Positions 1 to 8,280 of a stretch of 47,971 nt of DNA are shown here, one piece after another. The notes beneath the pieces were generated by a model that searched no databases, was not told the DNA's origin, and saw only the letters and a list, made by a program, of their open reading frames with translations. Both the position numbers and the translations under genes were made by a program. How positions within the stretch are numbered: position 1 is the stretch's first letter; each line of letters starts with the position of its first letter. The DNA is from Bdellovibrionales bacterium (lineage in GTDB: Bacteria; Bdellovibrionota; UBA1018; CAIMNF01), in contig CANBTI010000014.1 in NCBI GenBank assembly GCA_947372355.1, positions 1 through 47,971 of the forward strand, written 5' to 3'.

Positions 1-74
1 GAAACCAATCGATGCTCGCGCTGATCAAGATTGGCAAAGAAAATGATGTTAAGGCATTTTTGAGAGACAACTAA
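1..74 (+). CDS. 3' end of an unidentified gene (partial)
   Basis: A reading frame is open from the window edge to a TAA at 72-74. Its last residues read MLALIKIGKENDVKAFLRDN. It ends 11 bases before the convergent valS stop, which fits the tight convergent packing seen elsewhere in this window. The fragment is too short to recognise a family, and chance cannot be excluded. Confidence 0.4.
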   Translation, partial: NQSMLALIKIGKENDVKAFLRDN

Positions 75-85
75 ATGCAAGAAAT

Positions 86-2713
86 TTACTTTTTTGCATC
101 CGGGCCAAATTCACACTCTTCAATCACAAATTGATTTTTTTCCATCGAAGCATCTGTAATGAGCTCTAACTTTTCAGTCTTCGTGGCGCCACACACATCA
201 AATTGCGCGAGTTTGAAATTTTCAATCGTTTCTGCATTCGCTTTTAATTTCAGCATCACAATCGGGCGAGCGATGGAAACTTTTGCTACCGTTTTTTGTT
301 GATTGATCACGGTTTGAGCAGCCATGGCCGCATCAAATACTGAAGGATTTCCATTGGTAATCCCCTCAAAATCAGCGGTGCTGGCAAACATTGCATGATG
401 CACACTTTTGGATTCAGAAGCAAAAGCCCAGCCCCACACTTCTTCCGTGGTGTATGGAAGGAAGGGAGCAAAGAGTTTTAAGAAAGTTTTCAAACCTAAA
501 CGAAGTGCATGCACGGCTGATGCCTTCACTCGTTTTTCTTGATCGGTTTCTTTTTCTCCCCAAGTACGAGTTTTCACTAACTCGAGATAGGAATCCGTGT
601 AGTGAGACCAAAAAAACTTTTCCACTTCCATCAATGCTTGACCGGGTTCGAATGCTTCAAAAGATTTTACTGCTTCTTCACTCACCGCTTTTAGTTTTGC
701 TAAAAACGCCAAATCAAGAGGTTCCGTGATTTCACCTGCGATTGCAGAATTTTGAAGTACAAATTTTCCTGCATTAAAAAGCTTCATCGCTAAACGACGA
801 CCAATTTTCATGATGCCTGGATCAAACGCCGTATCCACACCATAACGAGCCAAGCCCGCCCAGTATCTCACCGCATCGGCGCTATACTCATCTAAATACT
901 GAGAAGGAGTGACAACGTTGCCTTTTGATTTCGACATTTTTTTACGGTCTGGATCTAAAATCCAACCCGAAAGCGCGATGTGTTTCCAAGGGATGGAGCT
1001 TTCATGAATCATCGCTTTAGCAATCGTGTAGAAAGCCCAAGTACGAATGATGTCGTGTCCCTGAGGACGAAGATCCATTGGAAATAATTTTTTATGGCGA
1101 GCGGGATTGAGTTCCCAATGGGATCCCAATTGAGGGGTAAGAGAACTGGTGAACCATGTATCAAATACATCTGATTCCCCGATGAATCCGCCTGGTTTCC
1201 CACGTTGGGCCTCAGTAAACCCTTTCGGTAAATCCGACATCGGATCCACCGGCAATTGATCTTTACTCGCCACGATTACGTGATCGTAATCAATTAGCCC
1301 TTGTTCATTGATCGGGTACCAAACAGGGATACTCACCCCGAAGAAACGTTGGCGACTCACACACCAATCAATGCTCAAATTTTCAGTCCAGTTTTTAAAA
1401 CGAGCTTCCATGTATTCTGGATGCCATTTCACTTGGTTACCGAGCTTGATCATCTTTTCTTTTTTATCTACGAGCTTAACAAACCATTGGCGTGTGGTGA
1501 GAATCTCAGCCGGACGATCCCCTTTTTCATAAAACTTCACTGCATGCTGAATCGGTTTCGGAGGATTTTTCATCGCGCCCGAAGCTTGCAACATTTCCAC
1601 CATAATTTTTTGAGCTTGTTTTACATTCTTACCTAAAATTTTAGAAAAATTTTCAGTCGCTTCTGGATCCGTGAATTCTGTAAATTGAATGCGTCCATCT
1701 CGGCCGATGATTTGGCGTAGCGCTAGTTTTTGCTCTCTCCACCACTGCACATCGGTTTGATCTCCGAAGGTACACACCATCAAAATACCCGTTCCCTTTT
1801 CAGGGTTCACTACTTCACTACCAAAAATAGGCACCCGAAGATTAAACAAAGGAGCAATCGCAAATTTCCCAATTAATCCCTTAAAACGAGCATCATCCGG
1901 ATGAGTGGTTACGCCCACACATGCTGCCAGGAGTTCCGGACGAGTGGTAGAAATCGTGAAACTTCCGCCGCCCTCTACTTGAAATTCAATGTCGTGAAAA
2001 GCTGCTGGCAATTCACGATCTTCCAGCTCTGCTTGTGCTACTGCGGTTTGAAAATCGCAATCCCATAAACAAGGCGCTTCCACTTGATACATTTCTTTTT
2101 TATTGTGGAGATCTATAAAACTGAGTTGTGCAATCGTGCGTGAACGATCATCGATCGTGGAATATTCTAAATTCCAATCTACCGATAAACCAATGTGGCT
2201 CCAGATTTTTTTGAAAACCTTTTCGTCTTCCACCGTTAATTTATGGCAATGCTCGATGAAGTTTTTACGAGAAAGATTTCTTTGAGGAAGACGTTTTTCT
2301 TGAAGCTCTTTATCCGTCATGGTGGAGAGGATCGGAGGAAGATCTAGGCCTGGAACATAAGGTTCGTTTGCTTCACAACGAATGTGAAAATAATTCTGCA
2401 CGCGGCGTTCGGTGGGTAAGCCGTTATCGTCCCACCCCATCGGGTAAAAAACATTCTTGCCCAACATGCGTTGGTAACGAGCGATGATATCGGTTTGAGT
2501 GTAAGAAAAAATGTGTCCCACGTGCAGGGATCCAGAAACAGTGGGCGGTGGAGTATCAATCGCGTAAATGGGCTTTGTTCCATTTTCATCAAAGGCGTAA
2601 GTTTTTTCTGCCGTCCATTTCTCAAGAAGTCGGGCTTCCATCTCTGGAAATTCCAAAGTTTTAGGAAGCGAGTTTGGATCGGTAACTTGAACACTAGGAT
2701 AGGCTTTTGACAT
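86..2713 (-). CDS. valS: Valyl-tRNA synthetase, archaeal-like signature
   Basis: Class I aminoacyl-tRNA synthetase that charges tRNA-Val in the cytoplasm. The protein has 875 residues. The HIGH-type motif is HVGH at residues 64-67, within PPPTVSGSLHVGH. It is followed by GWDDNGLPTERRVQN, where the common bacterial enzyme has a different sequence around an H-A-G-I core. The editing domain shows STTRPELLAACVG, and the KMSKS loop KKMSKSKGNVV lies near residue 592. The C-terminus has the anticodon-binding helices but no obvious long coiled-coil arm, which most bacterial ValRS enzymes carry. The DDNGLPTE signature is, from memory, that of archaeal-type ValRS, also found in Rickettsia and some Actinobacteria; this suggests an old lateral origin. 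No clear Shine-Dalgarno precedes the ATG. Confidence 0.96.
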   Translation of the reverse strand: MSKAYPSVQVTDPNSLPKTLEFPEMEARLLEKWTAEKTYAFDENGTKPIYAIDTPPPTVSGSLHVGHIFSYTQTDIIARYQRMLGKNVFYPMGWDDNGLPTERRVQNYFHIRCEANEPYVPGLDLPPILSTMTDKELQEKRLPQRNLSRKNFIEHCHKLTVEDEKVFKKIWSHIGLSVDWNLEYSTIDDRSRTIAQLSFIDLHNKKEMYQVEAPCLWDCDFQTAVAQAELEDRELPAAFHDIEFQVEGGGSFTISTTRPELLAACVGVTTHPDDARFKGLIGKFAIAPLFNLRVPIFGSEVVNPEKGTGILMVCTFGDQTDVQWWREQKLALRQIIGRDGRIQFTEFTDPEATENFSKILGKNVKQAQKIMVEMLQASGAMKNPPKPIQHAVKFYEKGDRPAEILTTRQWFVKLVDKKEKMIKLGNQVKWHPEYMEARFKNWTENLSIDWCVSRQRFFGVSIPVWYPINEQGLIDYDHVIVASKDQLPVDPMSDLPKGFTEAQRGKPGGFIGESDVFDTWFTSSLTPQLGSHWELNPARHKKLFPMDLRPQGHDIIRTWAFYTIAKAMIHESSIPWKHIALSGWILDPDRKKMSKSKGNVVTPSQYLDEYSADAVRYWAGLARYGVDTAFDPGIMKIGRRLAMKLFNAGKFVLQNSAIAGEITEPLDLAFLAKLKAVSEEAVKSFEAFEPGQALMEVEKFFWSHYTDSYLELVKTRTWGEKETDQEKRVKASAVHALRLGLKTFLKLFAPFLPYTTEEVWGWAFASESKSVHHAMFASTADFEGITNGNPSVFDAAMAAQTVINQQKTVAKVSIARPIVMLKLKANAETIENFKLAQFDVCGATKTEKLELITDASMEKNQFVIEECEFGPDAKK

Positions 2714-2736
2714 GAGTCAAAGGCTAACAAAACTTA

Positions 2737-3468
2737 TCAATATAGGCAATTCGCGCGTTGCTGATCATTCATTCCTACATCACGCTTTACACGACCAATA
2801 GTGCCATCAAACCCAAGTGCGGGATACATGAGGGCTGATCGATATTCATCGGGAGCATCGGTGCATCCAGCGCCATTACAAGAGTGATCGAGTCCTAAGA
2901 TATGGCCCAGCTCATGAACCACTAAACTCTGTAAATCCGGGTGAAGACTCGTTGAAAAATAATCCTGATAATTAATTTCCATCACGGCAGCTACCAAATT
3001 TCGGAATTGAGCACCTGAAACGGTGACCGGACAAAGACTAGTGAGAGCCATCACTTGGGAGCCATAAGTCCATCCGGAGCGAGTTTTATAAATTTTGATC
3101 GAATTGGAAAATCCACTTGGCGTTACGATCGTTTGAGAACAAACCGTACCTCTGGTCACTCTTGCGCCGCCTGAATTGATCGTCGCTAAGGGGCTAGAGC
3201 CTGTTAAATATAATTTAAATCCTTTGGATGAATCGAAAAAATCATTCCATTTTTCGATTGCAGCTTGCACTTCCACTAGCTCTGATGCGGAAAAATCAAC
3301 CGCTTCTACTGCGAGTGGAATTGGATGTTGAGGCCAATGGCCTTTAAATAATGTGGTTTGATCGGTGTTAACGACGCACTCTTTATAGACGTCAGTCACC
3401 TTAGGCGCGCAAGCGAGCCCAAGTACCAACAACCCTACAAAACAGAGATAAGTTCTAACGCTTTTCAC
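2737..3468 (-). CDS. Matrixin-like zinc metalloprotease lipoprotein
   Basis: The 243-residue protein starts at GTG (3468), with an AGGGG Shine-Dalgarno upstream. A signal sequence ends in lipobox LGLAC (Cys20), so it is probably lipid-anchored in the envelope. The zinc site HELGHILGLDH is at residues 185-195 and fits HExxHxxGxxH of metzincins. A Met-turn-like ALMYP follows at 212-216. This order is typical of matrixin or related M10-type peptidases, so proteolysis of an extracellular or periplasmic substrate is likely; the substrate is unknown. It lies 23 bases upstream of valS on the same strand and is divergent from another HExxH protein at 3620. Confidence 0.85.
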   Translation of the reverse strand: MKSVRTYLCFVGLLVLGLACAPKVTDVYKECVVNTDQTTLFKGHWPQHPIPLAVEAVDFSASELVEVQAAIEKWNDFFDSSKGFKLYLTGSSPLATINSGGARVTRGTVCSQTIVTPSGFSNSIKIYKTRSGWTYGSQVMALTSLCPVTVSGAQFRNLVAAVMEINYQDYFSTSLHPDLQSLVVHELGHILGLDHSCNGAGCTDAPDEYRSALMYPALGFDGTIGRVKRDVGMNDQQRANCLY

Positions 3469-3619
3469 GGATCAACCCCTTATAATATCCTACCATTCTT
3501 ATCGGGTATTTTAACGCAAAAGTTAAGGGGCTAAACGAGTTTTGTTTAATTATGCAAGAATAACAATAACTTAAGACTTTATTACTTGACCAAAGTGGTT
3601 TTAATTGCTAAATTGGGCC

Positions 3620-4183
3620 ATGCTTACAACCAAACTCATTACCATAGCCTCAGTTTTGTTCCTCATTTTGGGAAAATCCTCCTTCGCCAGTGAGAATTAC
3701 AAGATTCGATATCAATGCCCGTCTCCTGAGCTAAAAGCTCAAACAGAATCGATGGTGAGTAAAATCATTCAAGAATCTTTATTGGCATTTGAATCCTCTG
3801 TCCCACTGATTGCTGAAAAGATGAAAAAGCAACTGGAACACAAACGCCTGATCATCGATTGCGAATCAGATGAGGAAATGAAAAAAGACATTAAAAATGT
3901 AAGCGCTGTCACTACCAAAATAGAATATCAACCAGTGATGATTATTTTAGGATTATCTGAAAACCAAAACCAAGAAAGCCTCATCAGCAAATATAGAGTG
4001 CTTCATGAGTTACTTCATTTTGTAAACATCGATAATCTTTCAAGTCGAAAGCACAATCAAATTTTTGATTCCGAATCTAGAGAAGCCGATACGGTTTACA
4101 GCTGTGCATTCATCGTTTACCCAGCCGAGGATCTCAAAATGAACTTTGAAAAGGCCTTAAACACCTGTAAAACGGTGAATTAA
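3620..4183 (+). CDS. Secreted HExxH-motif putative metallopeptidase
   Basis: The start is set at ATG 3620, because an upstream in-frame TTG at 3605 would spoil a clean signal peptide. The precursor has 187 residues. A signal peptide covers roughly residues 1-24 (hydrophobic LITIASVLFLILG, then SSFAS). A HELLH motif at 129-133 is followed by a Glu-rich SESREAD segment at 151-157 that could supply a third zinc ligand. I do not recognise the family. There is no Shine-Dalgarno, and the sequences TTGACC (3586-3591) and TAAATT (3609-3614) put a possible transcription start almost on the ATG. It ends 8 bases before the convergent methyltransferase gene. Confidence 0.7.
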   Translation: MLTTKLITIASVLFLILGKSSFASENYKIRYQCPSPELKAQTESMVSKIIQESLLAFESSVPLIAEKMKKQLEHKRLIIDCESDEEMKKDIKNVSAVTTKIEYQPVMIILGLSENQNQESLISKYRVLHELLHFVNIDNLSSRKHNQIFDSESREADTVYSCAFIVYPAEDLKMNFEKALNTCKTVN

Positions 4184-4191
4184 TGATGCAC

Positions 4192-4758
4192 TTAAATTGG
4201 AATGAAGCGATTAATATTTTTAAAGTGAACGAGGTAATCACTTTCTTGTGAAAGTAATTTTTCTTCTAAATTTATTCTCTGGCGAATCACATAAGAATTG
4301 AAGATAAAAAATACAATCGCTGTACAATACGAACCAAAAATAATTGGGATAAAAAGTAATTCAAAATAAACGATTAAATAATTTGGATGCCTAATGTAGC
4401 GATATAAACCACTAGTGACGATAGGATGAGCAACCATTTGATATACATTGATGGTCCAGAATTTTCCCAACATCTTCATAGAATGCAATCTCACTAACTG
4501 GCAAATAAATAATATTGTAAAAAGAGAGACAATCAAACCGAAGTTAACTTTTCTATTGGTCATCAAGGCTTCAATTGGCCAACAAATAAACCAAGATAAA
4601 TGAAGCAACTTCATTCTAACGGAATCCCACTTACTGGCTAATTTTGCATGATAATCCACTTTTAATTTTTTAAAGTTAATCGAACTAATCCATAATTCGC
4701 TCAATCGCTGAACCAAATAGATAGCAAAAACAATAATTAATAGATGATGATTCATCAT
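4192..4758 (-). CDS. Isoprenylcysteine carboxyl methyltransferase-family membrane methyltransferase
   Basis: An integral membrane protein of 188 residues with about four hydrophobic segments. The C-terminal half has the family signature YRYIRHPNYLIVYFE followed by RQRINLEEKLL. These form the S-adenosylmethionine-binding site of ICMT and its bacterial relatives. Its ATG overlaps the stop of the type III polyketide synthase gene as ATGA (4755-4758), so the two are translationally coupled. In known phenolic-lipid clusters (SrsB, BpsB) the ICMT-family partner O-methylates the alkylresorcinol or alkylpyrone. That role is inferred here from the neighbours. Confidence 0.85.
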   Translation of the reverse strand: MMNHHLLIIVFAIYLVQRLSELWISSINFKKLKVDYHAKLASKWDSVRMKLLHLSWFICWPIEALMTNRKVNFGLIVSLFTILFICQLVRLHSMKMLGKFWTINVYQMVAHPIVTSGLYRYIRHPNYLIVYFELLFIPIIFGSYCTAIVFFIFNSYVIRQRINLEEKLLSQESDYLVHFKNINRFIPI

Positions 4759-5813
4759 AATTTTCTAATGAATAAAAACTCAGAACAAAACGCAGGGCCC
4801 ATTGCGATCATCAACCCTAACTCTGCTTTTTTAAGATTTGCTTTTTCAATTGTTTTTTCCATCACATTCAATACAGAAACCGAAGACATGTTTCCATGCT
4901 CACTCAAACTCTCCCAACTATATTGGAAATGCTCTGAAGATTTTTGGGTAATTTCAATTAACCCCTCCAGCACTTTTGGCCCGCCCGGATGGCTTACCAT
5001 AAAGGTAACGTCTTCAATCTTTTGGTCATATTTGATTAAAAAATCAGATAAATTTTTAGAAGCTTTTGTGGTGATAATCTTAGGCACATCTCCAGATAAA
5101 ACAATTTGAAAGCCGGATGAAATAATATCCCATCCCATCGTTCTCTCTGTATCAGGATAGAAATAGCTTTCTCCGTTTAACACATCAAATTGTGCATCAA
5201 CAGCCAAGGGATGTTCGTCACCCACCATGAGTAATGCTGCTGCGCCATCACCAAACAAAGAAGTACCCACTAAATTAGCAACCGATTTATCCTGAAACTG
5301 AAATGTTAAAGAACACAATTCCGTTGCGAGGAGCAAACCCGCTTCTTTAGGCCTAAATTTTAAATAATCATTTAAACGATTAATACCAGCCACTCCACCC
5401 AGACAACCTAATCCAAATATCGGAATCCTTTTAGTATTCTCAGAGAATGGAAAACGATTCATTAACTTAGCTTCAAGTGATGGAATGGATAACCCGGTAA
5501 CGGAGGTAGAGATGATTTGAGAAATATCAAGAATGTTAATTCCAGTTTTTTCAAACAAAAGCTGAAGGTTTTTTTGCTGTAGATGAAGAGCTAAATCAAT
5601 CCAAACCTTATTTCGTTTTTCAATATCTCCTAAGTTTTCGTATTCATCAATTGGAATAGAAAGATCTCTAAAATCAACTCCTGATCTTTCTCCAAATTGA
5701 CGAATGTAGTTTTTTTTATCTGGCCACATTTTTTCCAATAAGGATTGAATCTCTTTCTGGCTCGTTCGATTTCCCTCAGGAAATGAACATTGAACAGCAA
5801 CTATTTTAGCCAT
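4755..5813 (-). CDS. Type III polyketide synthase (alkylresorcinol/alkylpyrone synthase-like)
   Basis: The 352-residue protein has the catalytic triad of the chalcone/stilbene synthase superfamily: Cys137 in GLGCLGGVAG, His275 in VSHPGGPKVL and Asn308 in EHGNMSSVSVL. These enzymes extend an acyl-CoA or acyl-ACP starter with malonyl-CoA and cyclise the product. Bacterial homologues beside an ICMT-type methyltransferase usually make long-chain alkylresorcinols or alkylpyrones from fatty acyl starters. A strong Shine-Dalgarno GGGAGG precedes the ATG. The gene is the middle member of a three-gene operon, 24 bases after the FAD enzyme and overlapping the methyltransferase by 4. Starter and product cannot be read from sequence. 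Confidence 0.93.
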   Translation of the reverse strand: MAKIVAVQCSFPEGNRTSQKEIQSLLEKMWPDKKNYIRQFGERSGVDFRDLSIPIDEYENLGDIEKRNKVWIDLALHLQQKNLQLLFEKTGINILDISQIISTSVTGLSIPSLEAKLMNRFPFSENTKRIPIFGLGCLGGVAGINRLNDYLKFRPKEAGLLLATELCSLTFQFQDKSVANLVGTSLFGDGAAALLMVGDEHPLAVDAQFDVLNGESYFYPDTERTMGWDIISSGFQIVLSGDVPKIITTKASKNLSDFLIKYDQKIEDVTFMVSHPGGPKVLEGLIEITQKSSEHFQYSWESLSEHGNMSSVSVLNVMEKTIEKANLKKAELGLMIAMGPAFCSEFLFIRKL

Positions 5814-5837
5814 AATTCCTCCCTATATTTAAACTAA

Positions 5838-6998
5838 CTAAGTCAAAAGCATTTTTACGATCCCCTTCAGTGGAGTATCGATATTTCCTATAATTCCAAT
5901 AAAAAAATCTGCTCTCTTCTTCTTCTTTTGAATGAAGCCAGCAATGAGTTTGCATAAAATCGGACTTTTGATCACCGATTGAAAAGCTGTATTGAGAAAC
6001 TTTTTTTGAAGCTGTATTTTCTTTTTATTTTTTTTATAAATCTTGAGTGCATTTTCGAGATTTTGCTCCATACGAATCGAATCAGCTAAGAGATGAGCAC
6101 TTAGGATCGCATTGTAAATTCCCTCACCAGTCAATGGATCTATAAAACCCGATGCATCGCCCACATAAGCCAATGAATTTCCAGCTACAAAGTTATTGAT
6201 GTTTTTTAGTGGCGAAACTGTTTTAAGTTCAATATTTAATGGCAAATTTCCAAACATTTCAACTAAACGAGGCGATTGCTGAAAGTACCCTTGACATAAC
6301 TGATGTAAATTTTTTGATCTTATTTTTTTAGCATCAACCACAAATGAAACATTCACTTCCTCATCAGAAATCGGATCAATACCGCAATAAGTACCATCAT
6401 TAAAAATATGCATTTCTCCGTAACGTAAATCTTTGTGCGCAATTCTAGGAAGATAAAAGTGAATTGCCACCCTTGATGTATTTAGTTTTCCACTGTGTTT
6501 TAATTTTTTTGCTATGGGTGAAACTCTTCCATCGGCAGCAACTAAAAGATCGCAATCAAACTCTTCAAAAGAATCACTCAACAGTTGCCAACCCTTTTTA
6601 ATTTTTAAAACTTCTTTGATATTGAATCCTAATTTAACTTTTACATTTTTTGTAATTGCTAAATTCAATAAATTTTGATCAAATTGTTGGCGATTTAATG
6701 AAATTCCTGACCAAGCTTTTTCAATTTGAGGAAAGGTACATTGAACAACTACTCCTTGAGGTGATGATAAAATCATTCCACTCAAAGGCAAAAACTGACT
6801 ACAAAGAGTTTCTTTTAATCCAAGATTTTCAAGTAATTCAACACCCTTTGGACAAAGGTATTCACCACAAAGTTTTCTGGAGAGTGCTTTTTGTTTTTCA
6901 AAGAGAGTGACGTCATGACCATCTAAAGAGAGCAAATAAGCTACCATTGATCCGGCAGGGCCTCCTCCGATGACTCCAACTTTGAGTTTTTCTTTCAT
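5838..6998 (-). CDS. FAD-dependent oxidoreductase, geranylgeranyl reductase/UbiH-like
   Basis: The 386-residue flavoprotein has an N-terminal dinucleotide fold VGVIGGGPAGS (residues 7-17) with the ribose-binding Glu34. A middle motif reads AADGRVSP (154-161), and a second FAD-binding motif GDASGFIDPLTGEGI spans 280-294. This arrangement is that of the geranylgeranyl-reductase and aromatic-hydroxylase group. It is the first gene of the operon with the type III polyketide synthase and methyltransferase. By analogy with SrsC of the Streptomyces srsABC cluster it may hydroxylate or oxidise the resorcinol ring to a quinone, but reduction of an isoprenoid or acyl chain is an alternative. A strong Shine-Dalgarno (AAGGGGATAGTAGG) precedes the ATG. 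Confidence 0.85.
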   Translation of the reverse strand: MKEKLKVGVIGGGPAGSMVAYLLSLDGHDVTLFEKQKALSRKLCGEYLCPKGVELLENLGLKETLCSQFLPLSGMILSSPQGVVVQCTFPQIEKAWSGISLNRQQFDQNLLNLAITKNVKVKLGFNIKEVLKIKKGWQLLSDSFEEFDCDLLVAADGRVSPIAKKLKHSGKLNTSRVAIHFYLPRIAHKDLRYGEMHIFNDGTYCGIDPISDEEVNVSFVVDAKKIRSKNLHQLCQGYFQQSPRLVEMFGNLPLNIELKTVSPLKNINNFVAGNSLAYVGDASGFIDPLTGEGIYNAILSAHLLADSIRMEQNLENALKIYKKNKKKIQLQKKFLNTAFQSVIKSPILCKLIAGFIQKKKKRADFFIGIIGNIDTPLKGIVKMLLT

Positions 6999-7191
6999 CC
7001 TACTATCCCCTTAATCCAACGCAAACTTAGCACAGGATGAATGCCCTGTAAAAACAATCTCAGGAGCTCACTATTGAAAACGATTCTTAATAGCGAGTAG
7101 AAATTGTAATTTTTACCATAAATTTCCTAGGATTTTAGCTTTTATTTCAGTTGTTGAAGAATCACTCGCATGTTAATTAGTTAATAGATTT

Positions 7192-8280
7192 ATGATAAAA
7201 AATATTATTTTTAATTTACGTATTTTAATTTTAATTCTTATTTGCACTTCTTGCGGATTTTATAAATCTAAATCAAGCCCCATTAGTCCTGAAAGTTACG
7301 CCATCTTAAATCAGCCCATTGGTTACAAACAAGTGAACCAATATGTTTTCAGTCCCAGCTGCGTTTCTTGCCATAACTCTTCAAGCTCAGCAGGAAAAGT
7401 GAAACTAGATACTTACACTTCCGTTTACATTCATCTTGCAGGCATCAAGCAAGAATCGATTACCACACATCACATGCCCATTGCCCCAGTACCTGCACTG
7501 AATGCATTTCAAGTGGAGCTACTTTCGCAATGGATCAACAATGGAGCACCAGAACAAACACCTGAACCTGGAGCCACCCCAACCCCTTCTGCTTCACCTA
7601 CTCCAACTCCTGAATCACCAGTGATTTTAGATATACGTGCTGATTTTGAACTTTACGTAAAACCCTTAGTTCAAAAAGCATGCATGGATTGTCATAACGC
7701 AAATGCAGTTCCTGAAGGCATTGGTCATTTACCTATAGTTAGAGGAATTGAATTAAAACATATTCGCGAGGGAACCAAGGTTCTAGATTTTAGTAAACCT
7801 TTTCCATATTGGTCTGCCATCAGTTCTGAGCCGGCTTATTATCTCACCTCAATAAAAGGGGTCATCGTAAACAAAACAATGCCTCTTAAAAGTTTTAAAA
7901 TATTTCATGAGTTGGATGGCAAACTTTTAGATAGAGCTGAAAATCAGGTGATTCTTAATTGGATTAAGAACTCCATGGAGTTGTTAAATTCGGTGAGCAC
8001 TTACCCGCCCACTGCTCAGAACTATTTGGAAACTCATTGCATGGGTTGCCATAATGACTCTGTACAATCTGGAGGCTTCAAACTTGGAAGTAAAGGCTCA
8101 ACATCCAATGGAATTCCTTTTCTCACTCCTTTTGAGCCTGAAAACTCCGCCATCTATCTCGTTCTTTTAAATGATTCAGCTGCTCGAAAAGGATTAACGC
8201 AGATGCCTGAAGGCGATTCTGCTAGCACTGACGAGAAGAAAATGATTTACGATTGGATCAAAGCGGGCGCTACAAAGTAA
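7192..8280 (+). CDS. Three-haem c-type cytochrome lipoprotein
   Basis: The 362-residue protein has lipobox ICTSC (Cys21), so it is probably anchored in the envelope. Three haem-attachment motifs are present: CVSCH (57-61), CMDCH (164-168) and CMGCH (283-287). Each is followed at a distance by a Met-Pro that could be the axial ligand (Met95, Met230, Met338). The first and third modules share a layout: CxxCH, a GGxxKL or AGKVKL strand, MP, then a closing W-I-x-x-G-A helix (WINNGAP, WIKAGAT). A Thr/Pro-rich linker at about 122-143 separates module one from two. Such proteins carry electrons in respiratory chains; the partner is unknown. The stop abuts the convergent regulator gene with no spacer. 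Confidence 0.88.
   Translation: MIKNIIFNLRILILILICTSCGFYKSKSSPISPESYAILNQPIGYKQVNQYVFSPSCVSCHNSSSSAGKVKLDTYTSVYIHLAGIKQESITTHHMPIAPVPALNAFQVELLSQWINNGAPEQTPEPGATPTPSASPTPTPESPVILDIRADFELYVKPLVQKACMDCHNANAVPEGIGHLPIVRGIELKHIREGTKVLDFSKPFPYWSAISSEPAYYLTSIKGVIVNKTMPLKSFKIFHELDGKLLDRAENQVILNWIKNSMELLNSVSTYPPTAQNYLETHCMGCHNDSVQSGGFKLGSKGSTSNGIPFLTPFEPENSAIYLVLLNDSAARKGLTQMPEGDSASTDEKKMIYDWIKAGATK

Noticed and set aside
391-729. Plus-strand ORF inside valS
   Set aside because: It lies wholly within a well-supported synthetase gene on the other strand and its translation has no recognisable domain.
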